Of a stretch of 36,593 nt of DNA, positions 21,732 through 29,596 are shown in pieces. Position numbers and translations under genes: made by a program. The notes beneath the pieces were generated by a model. That model worked only from the letters and a program-made list of their open reading frames with translations, did not search any database and was not told where the DNA came from. Source of the stretch: Candidatus Woesearchaeota archaeon. GTDB lineage: Archaea; Nanobdellota; Nanobdellia; Woesearchaeales; ARS49. The DNA lies in the NCBI GenBank assembly GCA_019323575.1, contig JAHWHB010000031.1, forward strand, positions 1 through 36,593, in the 5' to 3' direction. Each line of letters begins with the position of its first letter. Within the stretch, counting starts at the first letter, position 1.

Positions 21732-22808
21732 ATGATTAACCTAGACGGAAGCTACGGCGAAGGAGGAGGCCAGATAGTCAGAACAGCACTAGCGTTAAGC
21801 AGCCTCACAGGACAACCATTCAAAGCAACAAACATACGCTCAGGCAGAAAAGACGCAGGACTAAAAGCACAGCACGTACACTGCATAAAAGCATTACAAC
21901 AAATATGCAGCGCAAAAGCAGACGGAGCAGAAAAAGGAAGCAAAGAACTGCTCTACATACCAGGAAAAATAACAGCAAAAAACACAAAAATAGACATAGG
22001 CACAGCAGGAAGCATAACACTACTTCTACAAGCAGTACTGATGCCGTGCATGTTCGCAAACAAAACACACACCCTTAACATAATAGGCGGAACAGACACA
22101 GCATGGAGCATGCCAATAGACTATTTCACCAATGTACTAGTCCCACAATACAAAAGAATATGCGAAATAGAGGTAAAAGTGCAAAAAAGAGGGTACTACC
22201 CAAAAGGAGGAGGGCAAGTAGAACTAAAAATAAAACCAACAATAAAAAGAAACGAATTTGACTTCGAAGGATTCCAGGCAGCACTAAAACACAAAGCATT
22301 CTCCATAACAGAACAAGGAAAACTAATCAGCATAAAAGGAACCTCGCATGCAAGCAAAAAACTGGAACAAGCAAAAGTAGCAGAAAGACAGGCAGGCGCA
22401 GCAAAACAAACACTTGCGCAATTAAATGTGCCAATAGAAATCACAACAGAATACGCAGACACGTTCTCAAAAGGCTCAGGCATAACACTATGGGCAATAT
22501 TCGCAAAAAACGAAGACATAAACCTGGAGAACCCGATAAGACTAGGAGCAGACTCACTAGGAGAGCCGGGAAAACCAGCAGAAAAAGTAGGAACAGAAGC
22601 AGCACAAAAATTACTGACAGAAATAAAATCAGGCGCGCCTATAGATTCACACCTAGCAGACAACTTAATACCTCTTATGGCGCTATGCAAGCCAAGTAAA
22701 ATCAAAACCTCACAAATGACCTCTCACGCAAAAACAAACATGTGGGTCGTGGAACAATTCCTAGGAAAAACATTCAAAACAGAAAACAACACAATCACGT
22801 CAAACTAG
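21732..22808 (+). CDS. rtcA: RNA 3'-terminal phosphate cyclase
   Basis: A 358-aa RtcA. It converts an RNA 3'-phosphate to a 2',3'-cyclic phosphate through an AMP-enzyme intermediate. Family marks are LDGSYGEGGGQIVRTALALS at the start, the GRKDAGLKAQH motif and KRGYYPKGGG. The catalytic His is H332 in TSHAKTNMW. Length is normal. ATG 21732 is used; the ATG 4 nt earlier closes after two codons. TATA-like TTTTTTAAAC (about 21700-21709) lies 27 nt upstream. The end overlaps the convergent coiled-coil gene by 14 bp. No RNA ligase RtcB is in the window. Confidence 0.94.
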   Translation: MINLDGSYGEGGGQIVRTALALSSLTGQPFKATNIRSGRKDAGLKAQHVHCIKALQQICSAKADGAEKGSKELLYIPGKITAKNTKIDIGTAGSITLLLQAVLMPCMFANKTHTLNIIGGTDTAWSMPIDYFTNVLVPQYKRICEIEVKVQKRGYYPKGGGQVELKIKPTIKRNEFDFEGFQAALKHKAFSITEQGKLISIKGTSHASKKLEQAKVAERQAGAAKQTLAQLNVPIEITTEYADTFSKGSGITLWAIFAKNEDINLENPIRLGADSLGEPGKPAEKVGTEAAQKLLTEIKSGAPIDSHLADNLIPLMALCKPSKIKTSQMTSHAKTNMWVVEQFLGKTFKTENNTITSN

Positions 22809-24777
22809 CCAATTTAATACTTGCCTTCAAATCACGAATATCATAACTCAACAAACGCTTCTGAGAAGGATCCTTAAGTTTCTCAACCAAGTATTCAGCC
22901 TCAACAACAAGACGCGTAGCTTCATCAACCCTGCCCTGCATCAAACTCTCACGAGCATCATCAAGCATGCCATGAATCTCAGGATGCACAATCTCCCTTC
23001 CGGGCTTGCCCTGCTCAACACGCTCAACCTCCTCGCGCAAGTACTCTGAAAAAGCCCTTTCCTTCCTCTGCTCAATAGCCTCTGCCTCACGCTCGCGCTC
23101 CATGAGCTTTTTTAATTCCAAACCAATACCAGCTTCCTTCAAAGCAAGCTCTTCCTGCTTCTTTTTTAATTCTTCAACCATAGTAGGGCGCGCGCGGCCA
23201 CCAACAAGCCTTGCCTCTGCCTTAGCAATAGACCTTCTAAGCTCTTCATGCCTCTTCTCAAGCTGAGGCAGCATCTTCCTAAGCTGGCGAGTACGATAAA
23301 CCTCATCCTTAGCCTTCTCAATCTTGCGCTTCTCATCATCAACAAACTTCAAACCTTTCTGCAAAATACGCTCGCCAGCAACAACCTTCTTCTCCTTTGC
23401 AGAGAGCGCCTTGTCTGCTTTTTTAACAGCTTCTTTCTCCTTTTCAAGCTCAGAAATACGCCTGACAAGAGCCTTCTCCTCTTTCTCAAGCTTGTCCTTA
23501 TCAGCCTCAAGCATAGCAATAGCCTCAATAACCTCGTCCTCCTTGTCCTTCAAACCAACAACATCAGTCTCAATAAGAGAACGAACATCCTCTTTTTCCC
23601 TGCGCAGCTCTTTCTTTTCAGCCCCCAAGGACTTCATCTTCTTCTCCCACTCCTGCTGAACCAAAAGCATCTCAGCCTTGCGGGCATTAACTTCATTAGC
23701 AAACTCTTTCTTATCATCAGCAAGCATTCTGGAAGCATCCTTCAAAGCCTTCTCATGCTCAAGGAAAGCAGCCTCTCTCCTCATAAGCTCCTTATCCTTA
23801 GATTCAACCAGCTTAAGCCTCTTCTCATGCTCCTTCTGGGCAGCACTCAAATCCTGTTTTGCCTTCTTAGCCTTTCTAACAAAATCATGAGCCTCCTTTG
23901 CAATCTGAGCATTCTGAGAAATGGTCTTTTTCATATCATCCATCAAATGCTTTTTCTCCTCAATCAAACCAAAAAGCTCCTGCTTGTTCTTGTTAATAGA
24001 ATCAGCCTCGGAATGAAGCTTGTCAATCTCGCCCTTCAAATCCTGAAGCTTATGCTCCGCATCAATAACCTCTTTTTCCCTCTTAGAAAGCATAGCATTT
24101 TTTTTGTTAAGCTCATCCTGCATCTGCAGCATCTTCTTAACAGAAGACTCCATGGCAGCAAGCTCGCGCTTGGCATTCTGGATAGATTTCTGGCGCTCAG
24201 CAAGCTCTGCATCAATCTTAGCCTTAGTAGGCTCTGCCTGCTTAATCTCAGCACGCATGTTAGCAAGAATACGAGAATGTTTGTCAATATCCTGCTCCTG
24301 CCTGGAAAGAATCTTTTCACCGTCAGCAACCCTCTTCTCCATCTTAGAAACATTATCCATCAACTTCTTTTCCAGCTTCGCAAGCTCAGAAAGCCGCTTC
24401 TCAGCTTTAGCAATATCCTCTCTTTTCTTCAACAAAACAGAAACCTCTCTAGTAAGCTTGGAAATTGCCTTGTTACGCTCATCAAGAGCCCTTTGCTTCT
24501 CATTAAAAACGTGCTGAACAGCGCCAATATCAGAAACAATCTTCTCTTCCTGAGCCTTTAACTTAGGAAGCCTTGCTTCAAGAGCCAAAACCTCTTTCTC
24601 GCGCTTGGCAAGCTTTTTTTCCATGTCGCGAAGCTTTGATTCCTTCTTATCACATTCCTTTATCTTAGCAGTGACTTCTTTTCTAAGAGTCCTAAGAGTA
24701 CAAAGCTCCTTTTTAGAAAGAGGCTCATCTTTATGAACTTCAGAGTGCGGCTTCCCCAAAAACGAGAACGGCTTCAT
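22795..24777 (-). CDS. Large coiled-coil protein, 660 aa
   Basis: Residues about 20-560 form a nearly unbroken coiled coil rich in Lys/Glu/Leu/Ala heptads (repeated patterns such as KKLAKREKEVLALEARL and KKEELRREKEDV). A C-terminal helical domain of about 70 residues follows (PEIHGMLDDARESLMQGRVDEATRLVVEAEYLVEKL), similar to a TPR-like hairpin. There is no Walker motif, signal peptide or membrane helix, so it is not an SMC ATPase. A cytoplasmic scaffold or chromosome/cell-shape role is possible but not shown. TATA-like AGTATATAAAG (about 24801-24811) is 28-29 nt before the ATG. Antisense open frames across it are composition shadows. Confidence 0.85.
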   Translation of the reverse strand: MKPFSFLGKPHSEVHKDEPLSKKELCTLRTLRKEVTAKIKECDKKESKLRDMEKKLAKREKEVLALEARLPKLKAQEEKIVSDIGAVQHVFNEKQRALDERNKAISKLTREVSVLLKKREDIAKAEKRLSELAKLEKKLMDNVSKMEKRVADGEKILSRQEQDIDKHSRILANMRAEIKQAEPTKAKIDAELAERQKSIQNAKRELAAMESSVKKMLQMQDELNKKNAMLSKREKEVIDAEHKLQDLKGEIDKLHSEADSINKNKQELFGLIEEKKHLMDDMKKTISQNAQIAKEAHDFVRKAKKAKQDLSAAQKEHEKRLKLVESKDKELMRREAAFLEHEKALKDASRMLADDKKEFANEVNARKAEMLLVQQEWEKKMKSLGAEKKELRREKEDVRSLIETDVVGLKDKEDEVIEAIAMLEADKDKLEKEEKALVRRISELEKEKEAVKKADKALSAKEKKVVAGERILQKGLKFVDDEKRKIEKAKDEVYRTRQLRKMLPQLEKRHEELRRSIAKAEARLVGGRARPTMVEELKKKQEELALKEAGIGLELKKLMEREREAEAIEQRKERAFSEYLREEVERVEQGKPGREIVHPEIHGMLDDARESLMQGRVDEATRLVVEAEYLVEKLKDPSQKRLLSYDIRDLKASIKLASLT

Positions 24778-24851
24778 GACTTTAACACCCTCAAAATCAC
24801 TTTATATACTTTTGTTATCTCTGAAGAATAGTGTTTGATGAAAAAGCAGAA

Positions 24852-24867
24852 TTCCTATATATAGGAA
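24852..24867. promoter_or_regulatory. 16-bp perfect palindrome between divergent genes
   Basis: TTCCTATATATAGGAA lies between the coiled-coil gene (minus, promoter at about 24801-24811) and the Zn-ribbon/aEF-1beta operon (plus, TATA GCTTTTTAAATA at about 24889-24900). It is a candidate operator. A symmetric extra promoter is also possible, because the core itself is TATA-like. Confidence 0.4.
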
Positions 24868-24922
24868 AAGGCGACCAAACAATCATAAGCTTTTTAAATA
24901 CCCCTCGTTCAGCCAGATAATT

Positions 24923-25066
24923 ATGACAGAACAACCAATGGAAAGGGGAACAGTACTCTTCAAGTGCCCAAGCTGCCTGAAGTATGACATAAAGAGAACA
25001 GCACACGAAAGAAAAATAGCAACAAAATACACGTGCCCATTATGCGGGTTCACAGGACCAAACTAA
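24923..25066 (+). CDS. Short Zn-ribbon protein of the COG2888 type
   Basis: A 47-aa protein too short for many gene callers. It has CPSC (15-18) and a C-terminal YTCPLCGFTGP that is diagnostic of the archaeal Zn-ribbon protein COG2888, thought to bind RNA in translation. That protein is usually encoded directly before aEF-1beta, as here (2-nt gap). Family members of about 60 aa normally carry four Cys knuckles. Here the middle pair is replaced by IKRTAHERK, leaving one zinc site. The ATG at 24923 is about 27-28 nt after the TATA box, so leaderless. The synteny makes the call strong despite the size. Confidence 0.85.
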   Translation: MTEQPMERGTVLFKCPSCLKYDIKRTAHERKIATKYTCPLCGFTGPN

Positions 25067-25068
25067 AA

Positions 25069-25359
25069 ATGGCAAGCGTAATAGTCACACTAAAAATCAT
25101 GCCCGCAAGCCCAGAGGCAGACCTGGACAAAATATACGAAGAATCAATAAAGAAAATAAAAGAATTCGTAGACGAAAAACACAAAGAAGGCGAGTTCAGA
25201 AAAGAAATCGAGCCAATAGGATTCGGGCTAAAAGCACTCAAAATACTATTTGTAATGGATGAAAACATAGGAACCACTGACAAACTAGAAGAACAAATCA
25301 AAGCAATGGAAGAAGTAGAATCAGTAGAAGCAATAGATGTAAGAAGGGCTGTGGGATGA
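25069..25359 (+). CDS. Elongation factor 1-beta (aEF-1beta)
   Basis: A 96-aa protein, the guanine-nucleotide exchange factor for aEF-1alpha, which regenerates the GTP form after tRNA delivery. Family marks are VIVTLKIMPASPEADLDKI at the start, PIGFGLKALKILFVMDE in the core and VESVEAIDVRRAVG at the end. Size is typical for archaea. The start is ATG 25069 (MASVIVTLKI); the twelve residues upstream in the open frame belong to the overlapping Zn-ribbon gene in another frame. The stop overlaps the FKBP start by 4 nt (ATGA), giving a three-gene operon. Confidence 0.95.
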   Translation: MASVIVTLKIMPASPEADLDKIYEESIKKIKEFVDEKHKEGEFRKEIEPIGFGLKALKILFVMDENIGTTDKLEEQIKAMEEVESVEAIDVRRAVG

Positions 25360-26345
25360 AGCATAAAAAAACCCAAAAAAGCTTCGCAATCTGGATAATA
25401 CTTGCAATCATAATAATAGGAGCATTAGTATTCTACTTCCTAAAAACACCAGCGCAGCCGAGCACAGACACAAACATCACAGACACAACAACACCAACAG
25501 GCGCAAAATTCGGAGACTTAGTGACTATAAACTTCATACTTGAGCTTGAAAACGGCACAATAGTAGACGCCAACGACGAGCAATTAGCAAAAGAAAACAA
25601 CATCAAAGACTACGTGAAAGGACCCTACACATTCATACTAGGACAAAGCGGAAAAGTCCCAGGATTTGATGAAGCACTAATCGGAATGAGCCCAGGAGAC
25701 CACAGAGAGACAATAATACAACCAAGCGAAAAAGAAATCATACTAAACGTAAACAAAACAAAAATCATACCAAGATTCATAACAATACTGAAAAAACAGG
25801 CATTCCCCGCAAAATCATTCCAGGCAACATTCGGGAAAAAACCAATACTAAACGACATAGTATTCATGGACAGATTCGCATTCAAATACAAAATAATCAA
25901 CATATCAAACGAGACAATAATAACAGAAATCTACGCAAAAGAAAAAGAGGAGTATACTTTGCCAAACACAGAATGGAAAAGCATAGTAGCAAAAATAGAA
26001 GAGGAAGACATCCTGTTCTACCAAAAACCAAAAGAAAACCAAACACTAGACACAGAATTCGGACCGGCAACAATCAACCTATCCAGCAGCAGAATATTCA
26101 TTAACTTTGAACCAGAACTATACAAAATATTCAACAGAAGCATATCAATCGGGCCGGGCTTCTCAATACCACAGCAGTTCAGAATAGAAGAAATCAAAGA
26201 CGACTATTTCGTAATCAAAAGATACGGAGTCCTAGCAGACAAGAAACTCAAAATAACAGCAGACATGATTGAAATAACACCAGACGTAAAAGAAGTCAAA
26301 AGAGACGTCAAAGTAACAGAAGTAGTAAAAGGAACAGAAAACTAA
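25356..26345 (+). CDS. Membrane-anchored FKBP-type peptidyl-prolyl isomerase
   Basis: A 329-aa protein. A signal-anchor helix (about 10-30) leads to an extracytoplasmic FKBP domain. GDLVTINFILELENGTIVDA and GQSGKVPGFDEALIGMSPGD are the conserved strands and 'PGFDEALIGM' loop of FKBP/SlyD-like isomerases. An inserted region and a C-terminal domain (about 150-320) follow, with repeated similar strands. N-x-S/T sites are frequent. It should assist folding of exported proteins at cis-trans prolyl bonds, fitting the many secreted Pro-rich proteins here. The start overlaps aEF-1beta by 4 nt. The stop abuts the stop of the convergent gene with no spacer. Confidence 0.88.
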   Translation: MKHKKTQKSFAIWIILAIIIIGALVFYFLKTPAQPSTDTNITDTTTPTGAKFGDLVTINFILELENGTIVDANDEQLAKENNIKDYVKGPYTFILGQSGKVPGFDEALIGMSPGDHRETIIQPSEKEIILNVNKTKIIPRFITILKKQAFPAKSFQATFGKKPILNDIVFMDRFAFKYKIINISNETIITEIYAKEKEEYTLPNTEWKSIVAKIEEEDILFYQKPKENQTLDTEFGPATINLSSSRIFINFEPELYKIFNRSISIGPGFSIPQQFRIEEIKDDYFVIKRYGVLADKKLKITADMIEITPDVKEVKRDVKVTEVVKGTEN

Positions 26346-26708
26346 TCATTTAGGACCGGCGTTAGCGCACTTCTCACAACAGAAAAGATAAATCTGGCCT
26401 CTATACTCTCTCTCAACAACACCCTCTTCTCTATCACCCAAAGGCTCATGACAGTGAGCACAATGACCGCCCTCAATGCCTTCAGCACCCCTGGAAAAAC
26501 CCTCTTCCCAAGGAGCTATCTCAGCATCAACAGTCAAGTCCTCCCTGCCTTCCTCAGTATAAACATCAGCCTCCTGCTCGCCAATATCAATATTCACGCT
26601 AACCTTTTCATGATCAGTATGCTCCTCAGGCTCCAAAAACTCCTCAGGCTCATCAACAAACTCAGACTCCTTCTCTTTCTCAAAAATACTTCCCTTCTTT
26701 TTTGCCAT
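26346..26708 (-). CDS. Acidic protein with a C-terminal Cys-rich (TRASH/YHS-like) motif
   Basis: A 120-aa protein from ATG 26708 (MAKKKGSIFEKEKE). The N-terminal 75 residues are highly acidic and likely disordered. The C-terminus has HCAHCHEPLG and, 20 residues later, YLFCCEKCA, giving a C-x2-C ... C-C-x2-C treble-clef-like zinc site that recalls TRASH/YHS-type metal-binding domains. The long open frame upstream of 26708 is mostly non-coding and overlaps the divergent gene. The shared TATA at 26730-26740 is 27 nt from the ATG. Function is unknown; metal sensing or protein contact is plausible. Confidence 0.75.
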   Translation of the reverse strand: MAKKKGSIFEKEKESEFVDEPEEFLEPEEHTDHEKVSVNIDIGEQEADVYTEEGREDLTVDAEIAPWEEGFSRGAEGIEGGHCAHCHEPLGDREEGVVEREYRGQIYLFCCEKCANAGPK

Positions 26709-26729
26709 AGCAAAAAGCACAATAAGAAA

Positions 26730-26740
26730 GGTATATAAAT
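26730..26740. promoter_or_regulatory. Shared bidirectional TATA element (26708/26762)
   Basis: GGTATATAAAT reads as a TATA box on both strands. The two ATGs are exactly 54 nt apart with the midpoint at 26735, inside TATATA. This is the same geometry as at 17829/17883. Confidence 0.55.
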
Positions 26741-26741
26741 T

Positions 26742-26755
26742 TTGTTGTACAACAA
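26742..26755. promoter_or_regulatory. 14-bp palindrome between TATA box and start
   Basis: TTGTTGTACAACAA lies between the shared TATA element and ATG 26762, over the expected initiation region of the plus-strand gene. A repressor bound here would block that gene first. No regulator is assigned. Confidence 0.45.
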
Positions 26756-26761
26756 GACAAC

Positions 26762-27328
26762 ATGAACCAAGAACTAAAAAGAAAGATATTCCACATAGGT
26801 TCAGGAACAGTACTTGCAGTTCTATATTATTACGGACTGATAAACAAAACAGTGTTTGCAATACTACTAGCACTCGGAATCATAGTCTACTTTGCATACA
26901 AAAAATACAAACTGCCAATAATCCACCAGTTAGTCCAGGCAATGGAAAGAAAAGACAAAACAAAACAAGCAGGACTAACATCAATATTGTTTTTATTGGG
27001 ATGTACAACAACAGTGTTCATATTCAGCAAACAAACAGCAACAGCAGCAATACTAATACTCGCCTGGGGAGACAGCATAAGCCACATGGTAGGAATCAAA
27101 GGAAACATACCCTACATAAACCCAAAAAAAACATGGGAAGGAATAATCGCAGGAACAATAACAGGAACAATCGCAGCACAATTCCTCGTACCATGGCTAA
27201 ACGCACTAGCAGGAGCAGGAGTATCAATGCTCATAGAAGGACTAGACCTGGAAATATTCGGATGGAAAATAGACGACAACCTGCTAATACCAATAATAGC
27301 GGGAATAGTTATTACTATATTAAGCTAA
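26762..27328 (+). CDS. CTP-dependent dolichol/diacylglycerol kinase-like membrane protein
   Basis: A 188-aa polytopic protein with about six hydrophobic segments. LAWGDSISHMVG followed by NPKKTWEGIIAGTITGTI is the signature shared by CDP-diacylglycerol synthase-like and DGK1/SEC59/VTE5-type CTP-dependent kinases. The N-terminal KRKIFHIGSG is typical of the kinase branch, so a polyprenol or diacylglycerol kinase is preferred over a cytidylyltransferase. It would make a phosphorylated polyprenol or lipid for glycan carriers or salvage, in keeping with PlsC and PAP2 enzymes in the window. It is leaderless from the shared promoter. Its end overlaps the helicase gene by 9 bp. Confidence 0.82.
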   Translation: MNQELKRKIFHIGSGTVLAVLYYYGLINKTVFAILLALGIIVYFAYKKYKLPIIHQLVQAMERKDKTKQAGLTSILFLLGCTTTVFIFSKQTATAAILILAWGDSISHMVGIKGNIPYINPKKTWEGIIAGTITGTIAAQFLVPWLNALAGAGVSMLIEGLDLEIFGWKIDDNLLIPIIAGIVITILS

Positions 27329-29125
27329 CTTACCAAAAAACCTGCCCAGTTCTTCAAAATCAGCAGAAATCCTCATAGTCCACTCAGGAGGAAAACAAGA
27401 CTTATACCTCGGCCAGGCATAACGCTCATCAACAAAAACCAAAGCACCTCTGTCTTTTTCAGAACGAATACACCTGCCGGCATTCTGAATACAACGAGTC
27501 ATAGCAGGCAAAATATAACCATACTCCCAACCCTTGCCAAACTTCCTGTCATAATAAGCAATAAGCTCAGAAGTCTCCAAATCAGGCTTGTCCAAAGGCA
27601 AACCAACAACAATAACACCTTTGACAATACCCGGCAGGTCAATGCCCTCACCAAAAGAACCGGCAGCAACACCCAACAAAACACCCCTCTTAGAAGAAGC
27701 AAACTTATCCAACAACTTCTGCTTAGCCTCCTTATCAAGCTTAGGAGTCTCAAAAAAAACAGGCCTCTCAGTCTCAATAAAATCAGCAACACTATCACGA
27801 ACACTATAACTCGGAAAGAAAACCATAACACAACCAAGAATCCTGTCTATTAATTCAGAAACAACAAAAGCAATATTCCTATACTGCTTCTCAGAACGCA
27901 AAGAAAACTTAGTAGTAGTCCTAGGAACAATCAAAGAAAAACGATTAGAAGCAGGAAAAGGACTGGGAAAAGACTTAACCGAAGCACCAGACAAACCCAA
28001 AACATCAGAGTACATATCAACAGGACTCAGAGTACCAGACATAACAACAGCAGAAAAACAATTATCAAAAACATCCTTAGTAACAACAGCAGGATCAAGA
28101 CAACGATTAGACAAAGTAACAAGCAAATTATCCTTGGAAACAAAACGCGCATAAGCCTCATCAGAATACTGCCATTCCTCCAAAAATTTAGCAACAGCAC
28201 CAATATGAGAACTCTTCTTCTCAGCCCTAACCATCTCAGCAGCAAGCTCCAACTCAGCAACAAGCTCATCATAATCCTTAAACTTCTTCAAAGGCGCCAG
28301 GAAATCATCACGCTTGACCAAACGCTCATCCTTAACACTATCACTGATCTTATTCAAAACATCCTGAACCTCAACCAAACTCGGAATAACATCAAGATTG
28401 TACTTCTTCGCTTCCTGAACAGCCAAACGCAAAACCTTGTTGGACAAACGGAAAGTAAACAGGTCACGACACCTTGAAGGAAGATTATGGCCCTCATCAA
28501 CAATAACAATAACCTGCTCCAGCTTCTTCTTAATCTTAGCAAACAGAATGTTGCGAATATGAGGATTAAACAAATAAAAATAATCACACACAACAACCTT
28601 AGAATCCTCTGCCAGCATCAAGGACATCTCATAAGGACACAAACCATTCTTTACAGAGGCAGATATCACCTCTTCAGCAGACAAAGGAGAATTAAAACCC
28701 TCAAGAACCTTCTTAGCAACAAGATTATTCTTGCCCCTTACATTAGTGTAAAAATCACACTGGTCGGCTTCAACCAAAGACTTGCAGTACTCAGCAAAAT
28801 CAGAAGAAGGAAGATTATCAACAGAATGAGCACACATCCATTTCTTGCCAATCAAACTGGCAACCTTAAAGCTAACATTATTCTTTTCCATAATCTTCTT
28901 AGCAGTCTCCAAAACAATCCTGTGCTGAGTGTGCCTGGAAGTAAGAAAGAAAACAACCAAATCCTTTTTCAAAGCAAAATCAACAGCAGGACAAAGAACA
29001 GCAGCAGTCTTGCCAAGACCAGTAGGTGCGTGAGCAAGCAGGTTTTTCTTATTTTTCAAAGCATCTGAAACCGCATTAACCAATTCCTTCTGGCTCGGCC
29101 GAATCACATCATGAGAAAATAACAT
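27320..29125 (-). CDS. XPD/Rad3-family iron-sulphur DNA helicase
   Basis: A 601-aa superfamily 2 helicase that unwinds DNA 5'-3'. Motif Q-like RPSQKEL, Walker A HAPTGLGKT (32-40), and four Cys (98, 114, 123, 163) spaced as in the FeS domain of XPD. Walker B is VIVDEGHN (210-214), with Gly where XPD normally has Ala (DEAH). The C-terminal half has YSVRDSVADF, GVAAGSFGEGIDLPG and motif VI QNAGRCIRSEKDRG. ATG 29125 is preferred over a GTG at 29131, since the TATA lies about 28 nt upstream. It probably acts in DNA repair. It is divergent from a small wHTH gene. Confidence 0.9.
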   Translation of the reverse strand: MLFSHDVIRPSQKELVNAVSDALKNKKNLLAHAPTGLGKTAAVLCPAVDFALKKDLVVFFLTSRHTQHRIVLETAKKIMEKNNVSFKVASLIGKKWMCAHSVDNLPSSDFAEYCKSLVEADQCDFYTNVRGKNNLVAKKVLEGFNSPLSAEEVISASVKNGLCPYEMSLMLAEDSKVVVCDYFYLFNPHIRNILFAKIKKKLEQVIVIVDEGHNLPSRCRDLFTFRLSNKVLRLAVQEAKKYNLDVIPSLVEVQDVLNKISDSVKDERLVKRDDFLAPLKKFKDYDELVAELELAAEMVRAEKKSSHIGAVAKFLEEWQYSDEAYARFVSKDNLLVTLSNRCLDPAVVTKDVFDNCFSAVVMSGTLSPVDMYSDVLGLSGASVKSFPSPFPASNRFSLIVPRTTTKFSLRSEKQYRNIAFVVSELIDRILGCVMVFFPSYSVRDSVADFIETERPVFFETPKLDKEAKQKLLDKFASSKRGVLLGVAAGSFGEGIDLPGIVKGVIVVGLPLDKPDLETSELIAYYDRKFGKGWEYGYILPAMTRCIQNAGRCIRSEKDRGALVFVDERYAWPRYKSCFPPEWTMRISADFEELGRFFGKLA

Positions 29126-29148
29126 AACCACAAAAATTCAATCCTTGC

Positions 29149-29177
29149 TTTAAAAGTTTATCGCAAAAACTTTTAAA
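29149..29177. promoter_or_regulatory. 11-bp inverted repeat holding two opposed TATA boxes
   Basis: TTTAAAAGTTT, 7-nt spacer, AAACTTTTAAA. The left arm serves the helicase on the minus strand (28 nt to ATG 29125). The right arm would start a plus-strand transcript near 29199, upstream of the wHTH gene and its own TATA at 29242-29251. Confidence 0.4.
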
Positions 29178-29284
29178 TAGAAGCAAAAACAAAAGAAACA
29201 GGAAGGGGCTTGATCGACGATAAAACAAAACCTTCGAAACATTTAAATATATATTCGATTACAACCATTACATAATAATTCGGG

Positions 29285-29566
29285 GTGGGTCGTTTGAACA
29301 AAAACAAGGAAATATTCAAAACGTTCTTCAGAGAAAAGCCGGCAATGATGCTGGTTGAACTCAGAAACGCAAAAAGCGAGGTGTACGCGAGCTCACTGGC
29401 AAAAACAATCGACTGCACATATTCTCATGTTGTGAAAATACTGCAGGAGATGGAACAGGAAGGCCTGGTAAACTTCGACAAACAAGGACGACTCAAACTA
29501 CTAACACTAACAAAGAAAGGCGGAGACGTCGCCAGCAGAATAGACGACATAAGAGGCTTGCTTTAA
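29285..29566 (+). CDS. Small winged-helix transcription regulator
   Basis: A 93-aa MarR/ArsR-like wHTH protein: helix KEIFKTFFREKPAMMLVEL, recognition region ASSLAKTIDCTYSHVVKILQEMEQEGLV and wing KQGRLKLLTLTKKG. No sensor domain is present, so it may act as a compact one-domain regulator, possibly responding through its single Cys. The start is GTG 29285 or TTG 29294; GGGGTG precedes the TTG at a reasonable SD distance, so the shorter form is a real alternative. TATA TTTAAATATA (29242-29251) predicts a short leader. The inverted repeat at 29149-29177 in the shared intergenic region is a candidate target. Confidence 0.78.
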   Translation: MGRLNKNKEIFKTFFREKPAMMLVELRNAKSEVYASSLAKTIDCTYSHVVKILQEMEQEGLVNFDKQGRLKLLTLTKKGGDVASRIDDIRGLL

Positions 29567-29570
29567 TTCT

Positions 29571-29581
29571 AAATTTTTTTC
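29571..29581 (+). terminator. T-run after the wHTH gene
   Basis: AAATTTTTTTT begins 4 nt after the stop codon; a probable U-tract terminator. Confidence 0.45.
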
Positions 29582-29596
29582 TTATATTATCGAAAA

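Noticed and set aside
23248..24561. Long plus-strand open frame of 437 codons
   Set aside because: It lies antisense to the 660-aa coiled-coil gene. Its Leu/Ser/Asn-rich product is what the complement of Lys/Glu-rich heptads gives, with no promoter or motif.
29210..29275. TTG-initiated 21-codon ORF after GGAAGGGG
   Set aside because: SD-to-start spacing is too short, the start is TTG, and the TATA box of the wHTH gene lies inside it.
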